A stretch of DNA of 64,000 nt from Heterohyrax brucei (lineage: Eukaryota > Chordata > Mammalia > Hyracoidea > Procaviidae): NCBI GenBank assembly GCA_028571685.1, contig CM053146.1:19875431-19939430 (forward strand), in the 5' to 3' direction. The translations under genes and the position numbers were made by a program. Positions 21,210-31,214 of this stretch are shown here, one piece after another. How positions within the stretch are numbered: the stretch's first letter is position 1; each line of letters begins with the position of its first letter. The notes under the pieces are model-generated. The model made no database searches. It was given only the letters and a program-made list of their open reading frames with translations, and had not been told where the DNA came from.

Positions 21210-21440
21210 GACAGCACGGTGTGCTGGGAAGGACACAAACTTTCCATGCAGACGCTAGTAGCCTCGTTCTACGCCAGCCACTGACCCACTGTGAACTACT
21301 CCAGTGGAGCCTCGTTTCTCCAGCTGCAAGATAAGACTGAAATGCCTATTTCACGGGGTGGGGTGGGGGTCGCTGCGATTTTGTGGCCCCCTGTTCGTCA
21401 GGGTCCAGCGCAGTGCCTGCAGCACCCAGGGGTCCCATCA
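21210..21440 (+). repeat. MIR SINE, diverged
   Basis: cagcacggtgtgctgggaag, tgacccactgtgaactactc, cagctgcaagataagactga, atgcctatttcacggggtgg, gcgcagtgcctgcagcaccc follow the MIR order from 5' region to tail. Confidence 0.6.
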
Positions 21441-21596
21441 ATGCTGGGTTATTTTCCCTTGAAAAAAAGTAAGAAGTCACATGGAGCAAAGTGCTGTGAT
21501 AGCAAGACTCCAGCGATAGCCTGCAGTTCCAGCTCTCCTCCCGCAGTTCCCGCTGCTGCTGTCTGGGGCCAGGAAAGGGGTCTATTTTTAGTTCTA

Positions 21597-21615
21597 TCCT
21601 GCCACCTTGTGGTAG
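21597..21615 (-). promoter_or_regulatory. CTCF-like motif (weaker)
   Basis: On the minus strand the site reads CCACAAGGTGGCAG, matching the CTCF core consensus CCASYAGRKGGCRS at all but one position. Motif only; occupancy is unknown. Confidence 0.35.
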
Positions 21616-21752
21616 GTTTCTAACACGCACTCTTGAAGAGAGTTAATTTTCAAAGCCCCGCCGGGTGCTGTGTAAAAAGTTCTGACCCCAGTGCGTCACT
21701 CTGAGTCCCTCTCCCTCACCACCCACTTATTTTTTTTTTGTTACTCCCCCAG

Positions 21753-21894
21753 GGCCTTTCTCTTTCTCCAAAGTCTTCCAGAAAGCACACTTGCAAAACA
21801 GACACAACCATGAAGTTGTGGGACAGAAAAACTTGGGAGGTGCTCTCCAGTCAAAACCGCCTTGACGGTGGTGGAGTTTTGGGGTTCTCCCCTG
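21753..21894 (+). other. Exon-like segment with WD40-resembling translation
   Basis: A pyrimidine-rich tract and AG (21731-21752, T-run then ttactcccccag) precede a 142-bp open segment that ends at a good donor, CCTG|GTGAGT (21894/21895). In the open frame it reads TDTTMKLWDRKTWEVLS and later GVLGFSPG, resembling the WD40 pattern xDxTVKLWDxxTGxxL followed by xxVxxxxFSPDG. The segment would start in phase 0 and end in phase 1. No neighbouring WD exon was seen in the window. It could be one exon of a gene extending beyond the window, a relic, or chance. The gene is not identified. Confidence 0.3.
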
Positions 21895-22117
21895 GTGAGT
21901 TTTCTGCACCCACAGCCTATACGGAGAGGGCAAGAATCAGGGCACGGACAAAGTGGGTCTGAGGAACTGAAAAACAGAATTTTCTGGGCCCTTGGCAGGA
22001 TGCTGAGGGGGCCACCTTCCATGGAGGCCTCTTCTTGGTGTCACAGAAGCTCTGCCCCATTTCCTACGGGCTTGTAGGCTTTTTAAGAACACAGCAGAAG
22101 TTAAGGGGCTTGGATGC

Positions 22118-22618
22118 TGTCACAGACGGAATTGTTCCCCCCCCCATTTGGGTCACAGTTTGGCTAGGCCATGATTCTTAGCATTGTATGAAGTTCTTGC
22201 GTGCTGTAAACCCCGCCTTCATAATGTTAATAAGGCAGGGTGGGGAGCAGTTGGTGGGACAGGACTCGGTGTGTGGGATTGCACTGTGCCTTGGGGCAGC
22301 CTCTTGGGCTATAAAGGAAGGCTAAGTGGGCAGAGATCTGGGGACCTCATACCATCAAGAAAACAGTGCCAGCAGCAGACTGTGTCCTTTGGAAAGGGCC
22401 GGGGTCGCCGTGCCTATAAGCTTCCGGTCCAGAGGATGACTGACAGCAAGACTGACAGCAAGGACCTGTGTCCACTGCCAGCAGAGAAGGTCTTCTCTTG
22501 GAGCTGGCACCCTGAATATGGAGTTTTAGCCTCTGGGACTGTGACTCAATGTGATTTCTCCCTTTGAAGCCGGCCACTTGTGGTATTTCTGTTAGAGCAG
22601 CATGAGGTGACAAAGACA
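22118..22618 (+). mobile_element. Solo LTR, MaLR/ERVL type
   Basis: Starts TGTCACAGACGGAATTGTTC and ends ggtgacaaagaca. Contains a TATA-like ctataaaggaaggc near 22310, accctgaatatggagtttta and gttagagcagcatgagg. Flanks gatgc and gacac match poorly (3 of 5), so the target duplication is decayed. Confidence 0.75.
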
Positions 22619-22984
22619 GACACCATACAGTGTGGCAGGAGACTCACCCTGTGACGGGGGAGCGTGCCATCCTGGCGCATTTTGAGGCCCTGCCCAGGAG
22701 GCTGTCAGCTGCTGCGTCTGGGGCTCTGTGGGGTTCTACTGGCTGGAAGTTTCCCCAAGGATTGAAGGAGGTGAATAACATATAACAGTTGTATGTTATG
22801 TCTCTTTACTCTGAAGAAAGATCTGTAAACAGACACCGGATACAGCCCAAGGAAAAGGAGTTGACATGGTGGCCCTCTTACAGTCAAAAGCCTTTTCCAT
22901 GTAGCCTGGTGAGTGCTGTATTGATAGATAGCCTATAAACAACATCACTCCACATTACCAAATGATATGATCCGTCCTGCTTGA
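22619..22984. other. Unclassified non-coding stretch
   Basis: No family recognised. Confidence 0.45.
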
Positions 22985-23317
22985 ATCAATAATCAACGTC
23001 TATGGATGCAACAGTCAAGAAATCAAATGCCACCGCAGTAGGCAAATTTGCTGCAAAGCCCCCTTGAAAGTTTCAGACAGTAAAGAGACCATTTTGAGGA
23101 CTAACGTGCTCTGACCCAAGCCGTGGTCGCTGTCAGTTGCTTCATATGCATGTGAAAGTTGAACAGTGAAAAAGGAAGACAAAAGATGAACCGACTTGTT
23201 CAACAGGCTGGTGAAGAATGCTCTCTAGAAGCGAGGACGGAGGGACTTCTGCTTGCTTACTTTAGACACGTCTTCAGGAAAGAGCAATCTCTGGAAAAGG
23301 ACATCTTGTTTAGTAGG
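22985..23317 (+). mobile_element. RTE LINE 3' ORF fragment, strongly diverged (RTE-G)
   Basis: caacagtcaagaaatcaaat, ggcaaatttgctgcaaagcc, ctctgacccaagccgtggtc, catatgcatgtgaaagttga and aggaaagagcaatctctgga follow the RTE C-terminal coding region. It is visibly more diverged than RTE-A or RTE-D, so probably an older insertion. Confidence 0.65.
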
Positions 23318-23474
23318 AAAACTCTGTAGCTGTTGTGTCTCTTCTAGCTTGTAGTGACCTTATAGGACAGAGTAAAACTGCCCCATAGGGTTTCCAAGGA
23401 GCAGCTGATAGATTTGAATTGCCAACCTTTTGGTTAGCAGCTGTACTCTTAATCACTGTACCACGAGGTTTCCT
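23318..23474 (-). repeat. tRNA-derived SINE, short variant
   Basis: Antisense copy: gtagtgaccttataggacag, aactgccccatagggtttcc, gccaaccttttggttagcag, ending accacgaggtttcc. Complete. The following 30 bp (tcttacagcagcactgggta actaagaca) resemble the last bases of a MaLR-type LTR. Confidence 0.85.
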
Positions 23475-24109
23475 CTCTTACAGCAGCACTGGGTAACTAA
23501 GACATATGGAAAATGCTCTCAGAGGCCAAATGGTGGCCCATGAGGGAGCAGGAAATGGACTGGGATGGCAAAGGAGTGGAGGAACCTCTGTCTTCAGAAG
23601 CAATGCACTGGAAGCCAGTTCTGTGGCCACGCAGGACCACTAGAGCCCCGTTTCTGACCGGGAGGAGCACCTACACCAGCCAGCAAAGCACTCTGAGATC
23701 TCTCAACAGACTGCTAGTCTGCTCTGAGACACTGCCCGCATAGTGTTGCCTTGGAATGGGTTTGATTGTCTGCCTGGGTTTGGATCTTGTACCTTCACCT
23801 GAACCAATCACCGTGTCCGTGGAGATACAGGACTCTCATTGGCCAAGGCTGAGTCATATGCCTTCCCTGAAACTGAGGATGGGGCGAGCACCTGAACTGA
23901 GAGCCAGAAGCTTCTCTCCAAAGGAGAACAAGGGATTGTTCCAGAGGGGGAACATGCCCTGGGACACAGTGTGGAAGGCCTGGAGACTTTTGATGACAAT
24001 GTGGAAGGAAAGCCCCACTACCTGACCAAGGTAAGACTAGCTTAGGATTCTCCTCTAAGCACAAGAAAAGTGACATATCATCTTTTTATATGTTTTTTTT
24101 AATATATTA
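23475..24109. other. Unclassified stretch, possibly an old repeat
   Basis: The part at 23790-23870 (cacctgaaccaatcaccgtg, actctcattggccaaggctg) has the style of transposon internal or L1 3' UTR sequence, but I cannot assign it. Opposed ORFs of about 90 codons (23756-24076) are not convincing genes. Confidence 0.4.
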
Positions 24110-24271
24110 GAAATCCTGGTGGCATAGTGGTTGAGTGCTACGTCTGCTAACTGAAAGATCAGCAGTTCAAGTCTCCTGGGTGCTCCTTGGAAACTCTATG
24201 GAAAGTACTATTTTGCCCTGCAGAGTTGCTATGAGTCAGAATCAACTCGAAGGCACTGGTTTGAGTTTTTT
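24110..24271 (+). repeat. tRNA-derived SINE, short variant
   Basis: Sense copy: gaaatcctggtggcatagtg, gtctgctaactgaaagatca, gctccttggaaactctatgg, gctatgagtcagaatcaact cgaaggcactgg. Complete. Confidence 0.9.
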
Positions 24272-24734
24272 GATTTATGTGTATTTTGCATCACATGGTA
24301 GATCAATGATAGATGGTTTGTAATTTCTAAAGAGGAACTTAGATTTTAAATGAATATAAGTTATTTTGTGTCATTTCCATCAGGGTCCTCTATGGTGAGA
24401 TCAGTTCAGCAAGCAGTTTTTGTTGACAGCCATTCTTATGGCTCCATTTTCTCAAACTCCTTCCAGCTTCCAAGTCACCTGTGTTTAAAACAAAACAACA
24501 GCAACAACAACCAAAACATATTCGTGGTATTTCGTAACTAACCATGTGTCCAACTCCACACGGAAATTGACTTATGTTTCTGCTTTCTTTAATCTGTATG
24601 CTGCATTTCAATCTTTTTCAGCTTTCTGACACATCTTACCCCTTCTAAAACTATAGAGAAGAGGAGCTTCCTTTCTGTTGGGGTTGCTAAGCTGCTAGGA
24701 TGTCACCCTGAAGATGCTTCAGGCCATCTTTGAC
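24272..24734. other. Unclassified stretch
   Basis: No family recognised. Contains a short aacaacagcaacaacaacca run near 24492, which may be a worn retroelement tail. Confidence 0.4.
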
Positions 24735-25078
24735 TGAACAAAGGTGTTTGCTATGAAGAAGCCATTTGCTGGTCTTGCAAAATTCTACCATGCAATTACT
24801 CACCTTGTTTCTGTTGACAAGGTCGTATTTTCCCACAACTGTTCCTTCCTCTTTGTTTCCAGCTTTCACACTGCAATCACCTGTAACTATCAATCTATCT
24901 TGATTGCATGTTTGATCAATTTTAAACTATAGAAGTTGGTTAAAACCTTCAATTTCCTCGCCTTTGGCATTCGTCGTTGGTGCATAAATTTAAATAATAG
25001 TCATATTAACTGTTCTTCCTTGCAGGCCTATGGATATTATCCTATTAGTGACAGTGTTGTGCTTTAGGACCAAATATT

Positions 25079-25240
25079 CAAACCAAACTCGCTGCCATTG
25101 AGTCAGCTGTGACTCATAGTGACCTTATAGGACAGAATAGAACTGCTTCACAGAATTTCCAAGGGGCATCTAGCAGATTCGAACTTCTGACCTTTTGGTT
25201 AGCGGACATAGCACTAAACCACTATGCTACCAGGGTTGCC
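25079..25240 (-). repeat. tRNA-derived SINE, short variant
   Basis: Antisense, complete: caaaccaaactcgctgccat, tgaccttataggacagaata, acttctgaccttttggttag, ending accagggttgcc. Lies inside RTE-E, 12 bp from the LTR element. Confidence 0.9.
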
Positions 25241-25252
25241 ATTGTTCATGAC

Positions 25253-25776
25253 TGCCATGGATTGAATTGTGTCTCCCCCAAAATAGGCGTAACCTTGTGG
25301 CTGGACCATGATTTCCTATATTTTATGATTGTCCTCCATTTTGTGATTTTGCTGTGCTGTGTGTTAAAAAGGATTAGGGTGGGACTGTAAATCCCTTCAG
25401 AAGATCACCTGCCGGCTCCACTATAAAGGGAGTTTCCCTGGAGTGTGGCTTGTGCCACCCTTAATCCTTTCATCCTGCAAGAGATAAAAGGAAAGGGAAG
25501 CAGGCAGAGAATGCGAACTTTACACCGACAAAAAAGCAGCACTGGGAGAAGACCGTCCTTCAGACCTGAGGTTCCTGTGCCAAGATGCTCTCTGGACAAA
25601 GACTGATGTAATACCGGACTTTCTTCCAGAGCTGACTAGGGAGAAAGCCTTCCTCTAGAGCAGACACCCTGAATTTGGACGTGTGGCCTACCAGACTGTA
25701 TAAGAATAAACCTTCCTTTGTTAAAGCCATCCACTCTGTGGTATTTCTGTTAGAGCAGCACTAACTGTCTAAAACA
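25253..25776 (+). repeat. 5' LTR of the MaLR-type element
   Basis: Starts TGCCATGGATTGAATTGTGT and ends ctgtctaaaaca. TATAAA at 25432-25437 and AATAAA at about 25705-25710 sit as expected for an LTR promoter and polyadenylation signal. About 110 bp longer than the 3' LTR. Confidence 0.8.
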
Positions 25777-25800
25777 GAATTTGGTACCATGAGAGTTGGG
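25777..25800 (+). promoter_or_regulatory. Primer-binding-site-like sequence (tRNA-Leu type)
   Basis: gaatttggtaccatgagag directly follows the 5' LTR. TGGTACC is the leucine-tRNA-type primer sequence typical of ERVL/MaLR elements. Confidence 0.65.
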
Positions 25801-26814
25801 TGCTACTCTAGCAAATAGCTAAAATGTGGGAGCCTTTTAAAACTGTGAATAGACAGAAGATTCAGAGGGAACAAAGAAGGAACAGATGGTGAGAAACAGA
25901 GGACTGGTGGCAGCAGCAGCAGCAGAACCAGAGGCAGCACTGGAGCTGACCCATGGAGCAAGAGATCTAAGTGCCTGTGCACAGAGTTTTCCTCATGGAA
26001 TGGAGTGCCTCCGTGCACTTGCATTGGTAGAGCTAACCTTGTTGTCCCACAGAGTGAGACAGCTGAGTGCCTTTGTGCAGGATGCTTTCCAGAAAGAGTG
26101 AGGTAACTCTGGGCACTTGAATCAGTGGAGCTATAGAGCTTTGGAACACTTGCCCCAGCAAGGCAGATGTGGGCCTGAGGGGCCCAGGCCATGCGGCCAT
26201 AGGAAGCAAACACCAAAGTGACAAAAAGTGTGAGAAACTGAGCTGTCTCAGTCTCAGAAGGCATGGCCATGACTTCAAGGGTTTGAAAGGGTGGAACCAT
26301 GGCAGCCTGTGTTTGTAAGGGTGGAATTGCCACTCAGTTGGGCTTAAGGTGCACCTAAAGCCAATGGGGCAGGGTTTCTGTCCAAGTGGGCCTTGAAGGC
26401 AGAGTTATAGTACAGGGCTGGGGGTCTCCACTCAGAAGCCAGAGAGTGTGGCCAATACCTAGAGTCTGGAGGACAGGGCTGCTGTGTAAAATGTCTCAGA
26501 AGTTGGAAGATTATTTTCAAAGCTTTGAGGGCTAATGTAATGAGTTCTGCTGACTTCATGGTTGCCTGGAAATGTCTGCTTTCCCTGCAGTTTCTCCTAT
26601 TTATAATGGAATGTCTAACTTGTGCCTGTTCTACCATTGCAGCTTTAGAAACAGATAGCTTGTATTCTAGGTTTCACAGATGTAAAGAACTTTTTGAATT
26701 TTGGACTTGGGACTAATTTAAGACTTCTATCATATGGACTAGACATGATTTTGCTATGATGGGATGATGCTCCATGTTTCAATGTTGTGATTTTTGGAGT
26801 GCCAAAGGGTGGGA

Positions 26815-27227
26815 TGTCATGAATCAAACTATGTCCTCCCAAAACAGGTGTAGCCCTATGGCCAGGCCATGATTCCCTGTATTCTATGTTCATCCTCCAT
26901 TTTTTGATTTTGCTGTGCTGTATATTAAAGGATTAGGGTGGGACTGTAAATCCCTTCAGAAGACCACCTCCCTGCTGCACTATAAAGGGAGTTTCCCTGC
27001 AGTATGGCTTGCCCACCCTTAATCTTTCAGCCTGCAAGAGACAAAAGGAAAGGGAAGCAGGCGGAGAACTGGGAACCTCACGCCAACAAGGGGGAAAGCC
27101 TTCCCCTGGAGCGGAAATCCTGAATTTGGACTTGCAGCCCACTGGCCTGTGTAAGAATAAACCTTCTTTTGTTTAAGCCATCCACTCTGTGGCACTTCTG
27201 TTAGAGCAGCCCCAGCTGACTAAAACA
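26815..27227 (+). repeat. 3' LTR of the MaLR-type element
   Basis: Starts TGTCATGAATCAAACTATG and ends ctgactaaaaca, with TATAAA at about 26981 and AATAAA at about 27156. Relative to the 5' LTR it lacks about 100 bp between ccaacaag and ggggaaagcc (about 27083-27093). Confidence 0.8.
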
Positions 27228-27512
27228 GTGACAGATCTCATGATGTTCTTTTTGACAATGAATGGAATGTGACACAGTTCCTCTTCAATTACTGATTCCC
27301 TGCACAGTACACCACATGATGGTCTGATTCAGAGTAGCCAGTACCAGTCCATTTCAGCCCACTAACACCTAGGATATCCATACTTATACATTCCACTTCA
27401 TTTTTGATGACTGACAATTTTTCTAGATTCATAATTCATATAGTCCATGTTCCAGTTATTAGTGGATATCTGCAGCTGGTCTGTAGCTTTCTTATGATAT
27501 CTTCATCTGAAT

Positions 27513-27750
27513 TTTAAAAATTTATTTTTTGTTGTTGAGAATATACACAATTCAATGTCTTTACATATACAGTTCAGTGATATTGATTCTAGTCTTCAAC
27601 TTCTACAACCATTCTCATTCTCCTTTTCTAAACTGCTCCTCCCCCATTAACATAAACTGACTCTTGTGAGTTTCCTATCTAATCTTTCGAGTTGCTGTTG
27701 CCAATTTGATTCCATATAGATAACAATATCAAACAGATGTTATCAATTAT
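27513..27750 (-). mobile_element. L1 3' UTR fragment, antisense
   Basis: gttgttgagaatatacacaa, tacagttcagtgatattgat and the following pyrimidine-rich part match antisense L1 3' UTR, as at 30580-30800. Confidence 0.5.
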
Positions 27751-27758
27751 TTGATTAA

Positions 27759-27866
27759 GGAGCCTTAGTGGCATAGAGGCCAAATACTTGGCTGTAAACC
27801 AAAAAGTCAGCAGTTAGAACCCACCAGTCACCCTGTGGGAGAAAGTTGTGGCAGTCTGCTTCATCT
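27759..27866 (+). repeat. SINE 5' fragment, long variant
   Basis: Sense head and middle: ggagccttagtggcatagag, ctgtaaaccaaaaagtcagc, ctgtgggagaaagttgtggc, ending gtctgcttcatc. The 3' tail is missing. Confidence 0.75.
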
Positions 27867-28005
27867 GATTTTGACCTCAAGTAATTCTGGCCTCCTTGAA
27901 TGAGTTGGGAAGTGTTTCTTTACCTTTAATTTTTTATATGTATGTTGTTTTAAGTTGCCAAATCTGTGGTAATCTGTAATGCAGTAATAGAAAACTCTAC
28001 CACAT
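27867..28005 (+). repeat. Mixed old repeat remnants
   Basis: 27868-27925 resembles antisense L1 ORF2 (attctggcctccttgaatga gttgggaag). 27945-28000 (gttgttttaagttgccaaat, ctgtggtaatctgtaatgca) resembles the 3' end of an MLT1-type LTR. Both are short. Confidence 0.4.
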
Positions 28006-30202
28006 GTCTGTCAGTTTGTTGTACTATGGTGGCCTTCGTGTGCTGTGATTCTGCAAGCTATGCCCCGGGTATTTCAAATACCAGCAGAGTTTCATATGGT
28101 GGACAGGTTTCAGGGGAGCTTCCAGACTTAGAGTAGAAACAAAGACCTCGGGATCTGCCTCTGAAAAATATTGGCCAATGAAAACTTTATAGAAGGAGAA
28201 TAATGTCTGATACACTGCTGGAAGATGAGCCCTTCTGATTGGAAGGCAATCAGAATTTGACTGAAGAAGAGCTGACTCCTCAAAGTAGCATCGACCTGAA
28301 GGGTGTTAGTGGAGTAAAGCTTTCAGGACCTTCATTTGCTGATGTGGCAACTAGTCAAAATGAGAAGAGCGAGCTGTAAACATCCATTAATGATCAGAAT
28401 GCAGAATGTACAAAGTATGAATTGGGGAAAATAGGATGTTATCGAAAATGAACTGGACTACCTTAAGACCAATATCCGAGACATTAGTGAGCTGAAATGG
28501 ACTGGTATTAGCTATTTTGAATTGGACAATCATATGATCCACTACGCTGGGAATGCCAAATTGAAGAAGAATGGTGTTGCACTGAACATCAAAAAGAATA
28601 TCTCAAGGTCTGTCACGATAATATCCATAGTCCTGCAAGGAAGACTAGTTACTAGGACTATTATTTAAATTTATGCACCAATCACTCACTAACACCAAAG
28701 GTGAGGAAATTGAGGATTTTTACCAACTTCTTCAGTCTGAAATTGATCTAACATGCAATCAAGATGCATTGATACTACTGTTGATTGGAATGGAAGAGTT
28801 GGAAAGAAAGAAAATGAATAAGTAGTCGGTAAATATGGCCTTGGTGAGAGAAGGATTTCCAAGATTACATGACAGAATTTTCTAAGACCAACAACTTACT
28901 CATTGCAAATATCTTTTTTTTCAACAACATAAATGTTGACTATACAAGTGATTCTTTCCATCTGGAATCCATAGGAATCAAACCAACTACATGTCTGGAA
29001 AAAGACAATGGAGAAGCTCAACACCATCAATCAGAACAAGGCCAGGGGCTAACTGCAGAACAGATGCTCAATTGCTCACATGCAAGTTCAAGTTGAAGCT
29101 GAAGAAAACTGAAACAAGTCCATGAAGAGGCAGAATACGAACTTGAGTGTATTCCACTTGAATTTAGGATGTCCATCAAGAATAGATTTGATGCACTAAA
29201 GACTAGTGATCAAAGGCTAGCTGAGTTGTGGAACAAAAAGCAAAACATCATTAAAAACACAGGAGAAGAAAAGAGAAAAAAAACAAACAAAAAGACCAGA
29301 ATCAATGTCAGAAGAGATTCTGAATCTTACTCTTAAAAGTGAAGTATCTAAAGTGAATGGAAGAAGGGATGAGGTAAAAAAGTTGAATAGATTTCAAAGG
29401 GTGACTCAAGAAGAGAAAGTATTGTAATGACATATGCAAAGACCTAGGATTAGAAAATCAACAGGAAAGAACTGACTTGGTGTTTTTCAAGTTGAAAGAA
29501 CTGAAAAAAAAATTCAAGCCTTGAGTGGCAATATTGAAGGATTACATGGACAAAACATTGAAAGAGGCAGACAACATCAAAAGAAAATAGAAGAAATATT
29601 CAAAGTCACTGTACCAAAAATAATTTGTCAATATTCAGCCAAGTCAGGAGGTAGCATATGATCAAGAACCACAGTACTAAAGGAAGATGTCCAAGTTGCA
29701 TTGATGGCACAGTGAAGAGCAAGGCTCCAGAAATTGACAGAACAGCAACTGAGATGTTTCAATAGACAGACGTGGTGCTCTGAGGTGCTCTGTTGTCCAT
29801 GCTAAGAAATGTGGAAGATGGCTATCTGGCCAACCAACTGGAAGAAGTCCATATTTATGCCCATTCCAAAGAAATGTGATCCAACAGAATGTAGAGATTA
29901 TAGAAACATATCGTTGATATCATACTCAAGTAAAATTTTGCTGACAGTTATTCAAACACAATTGTAGCATCACATTAACAAGTAACCGCCAGAAATAAAT
30001 TCAAGAAGGACATCATGCTTGGTAAGGCAGATGGTCAGTGAAAGACGAGAAGACTCTGAAAGTGATGGATTGACGTGGTGGCTGCAAGATGGGCTCAAGA
30101 ACAGCAATAATTGTGGGGATGGTGCAGTAGCAGTGTTTTGTTCTGGTGTGCATACAGGGTCGCTATGAGACGGAACTGACGCATAGCATCTAACAACAAC
30201 AA
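28006..30202 (+). mobile_element. RTE LINE with large internal deletion (RTE-B)
   Basis: Shares the 5' start of RTE-A (gtctgtcagtttgttgtact) and runs through the endonuclease and early RT region to gtaaccgccagaaataaatt (about 30005). It then jumps to the distal 3' region (aagaaggacatcatgcttgg) and finishes with the RTE tail (gcatctaacaacaacaat). About 1.1 kb containing the RT active site is missing. Numerous stops; the longest ORF is 75 codons at 28869-29096. Confidence 0.8.
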
Positions 30203-30546
30203 TGGAAAACTAACAGAGACATGTTCGTTTCTTTGGGTTAGACTATTCATGAAACAAAAGAATTAAGTGAAATACTATTAACTGCCTTTTATTGGTAATT
30301 TTCAGATGCCTATTGGTGCTCAGATGTCATCCTTTGCTGAAGATCCTGTCCAGTCATGACTCTGCCTTCTGCCCTTTTCTAGGGAGCCTCACAATCAGAC
30401 CACCAAGTAGCATGTGGGAAAGATGGGTGCAAACACTCTGGCTGTGTCTATGGTCAGTGAGGCAGCGAACAGACACATGCAACGGGCCCTGTTCTTCGGA
30501 GCACCAGACAAGGACCTGTATGAGGGGGTCATTCACAGCTGCAATC
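30203..30546. other. Unclassified stretch
   Basis: No family recognised; leads into the TG repeat. Confidence 0.45.
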
Positions 30547-30570
30547 AGTGTGTGTGTGTGTGTGTGTGTA
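30547..30570. repeat. (TG)n microsatellite
   Basis: About twelve TG units (30547-30569). Confidence 0.9.
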
Positions 30571-31076
30571 TAATTTAAATTAATTTTGTGTGAAAATACG
30601 CACAGCAAAACCTGTTGCCATTCAATTTCTGGACATAATGATCAATGACACGGATTACATGCTTCACACTATGTTAACAGTCTTATTTCTGGTAGAATTA
30701 TTTCACTTCCATTTCCTTAGCCTTTCTGTCCCTAAACTTCTTCATCTATGCTTTAAAATAACTATTGATCCTTTGGTCTTACGTGTCGTATTGTATGAAA
30801 ACAACATTATATGTGTTTTTGCCAAGCGTGCAAGCCCCTCATAATTATCTTGGGCATACTAGCTGTAAGCATGTTATTTACCTGGGCTCATTATTTGCCA
30901 AATATATATATATATATACATTAAATACATAAGTATTTAAACACAATACTCAAGAGTGACAAGCATTACTCTTTGGGCTAACCTGTTGGTTTAAAGGGGA
31001 TTTCAGGGGATAGTTTCATCGGAAGGTTTGAAGAACAACTGAAGGCCACAGTCTAGGGGACTCTGTAGCTTCAATA

Positions 31077-31214
31077 ACCCAGGACCACTGAGTCATTCCA
31101 ACTCGTAGTGATCCGATAGAATAGAGTAGAACTGCTGCATAGTACCCGGCAGATTTGAACCACCGACCTTTGGGTTAGCAGCCATGACACTTAACAACTA
31201 TGCCACCAGGGTTG
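31077..31214 (-). repeat. tRNA-derived SINE with target duplication
   Basis: Antisense short variant (aatagagtagaactgctgca, accgacctttgggttagcag, ending accagggttg). Flanked by ctgtagcttcaat (31063-31075) and ctgtagcctcaat (31215-31227), a 13-bp duplication with one mismatch. It sits in the L1 3' UTR. Confidence 0.9.

Larger units (their letters stand above)
25253..27227 (+). mobile_element. MaLR-type LTR retrotransposon with two LTRs
   Basis: 1,975 bp: 5' LTR 25253-25776, interior about 1.04 kb, 3' LTR 26815-27227. Flanks ATGAC and GTGAC form a 5-bp target duplication with one mismatch. The interior opens with a Leu-type primer site (TGGTACC at 25782-25788) and closes with a purine-rich aaagggtggga just before the 3' LTR. 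No gag, pol or env frame is recognisable; the 176-codon antisense ORF at 25803-26333 lies on the wrong strand and shows no domain. A short non-coding interior is normal for MaLR elements, which depend on ERVL enzymes. Confidence 0.8.
24735..27500 (-). mobile_element. RTE LINE 5' ORF region, antisense, split by SINE and LTR element (RTE-E)
   Basis: Left part 24735-25068 (catttgctggtcttgcaaaa, gatattatcctattagtgac) and right part 27228-27500 (gatgttctttttgacaatga, accagtccatttcagcccac, tttctagattcataattcat) match adjacent portions of the RTE endonuclease region in antisense. A SINE and a MaLR-type provirus fill the gap. Truncated at both ends. Confidence 0.75.

Noticed and set aside
23790-23870. 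CCAAT-box promoter (ccaatcac, attggcc)
   Set aside because: The pair lies in sequence that looks like an old dispersed repeat, with no TATA, CpG island or exon downstream.
25803-26333. 176-codon minus-strand ORF
   Set aside because: It is antisense within the MaLR-type interior, low-complexity (Leu/Pro/Ser-rich), with no retroviral or host domain.
28006-30202. Retrovirus-like or host gene with endonuclease domain
   Set aside because: Order and tail identify a decayed RTE LINE with many stops.
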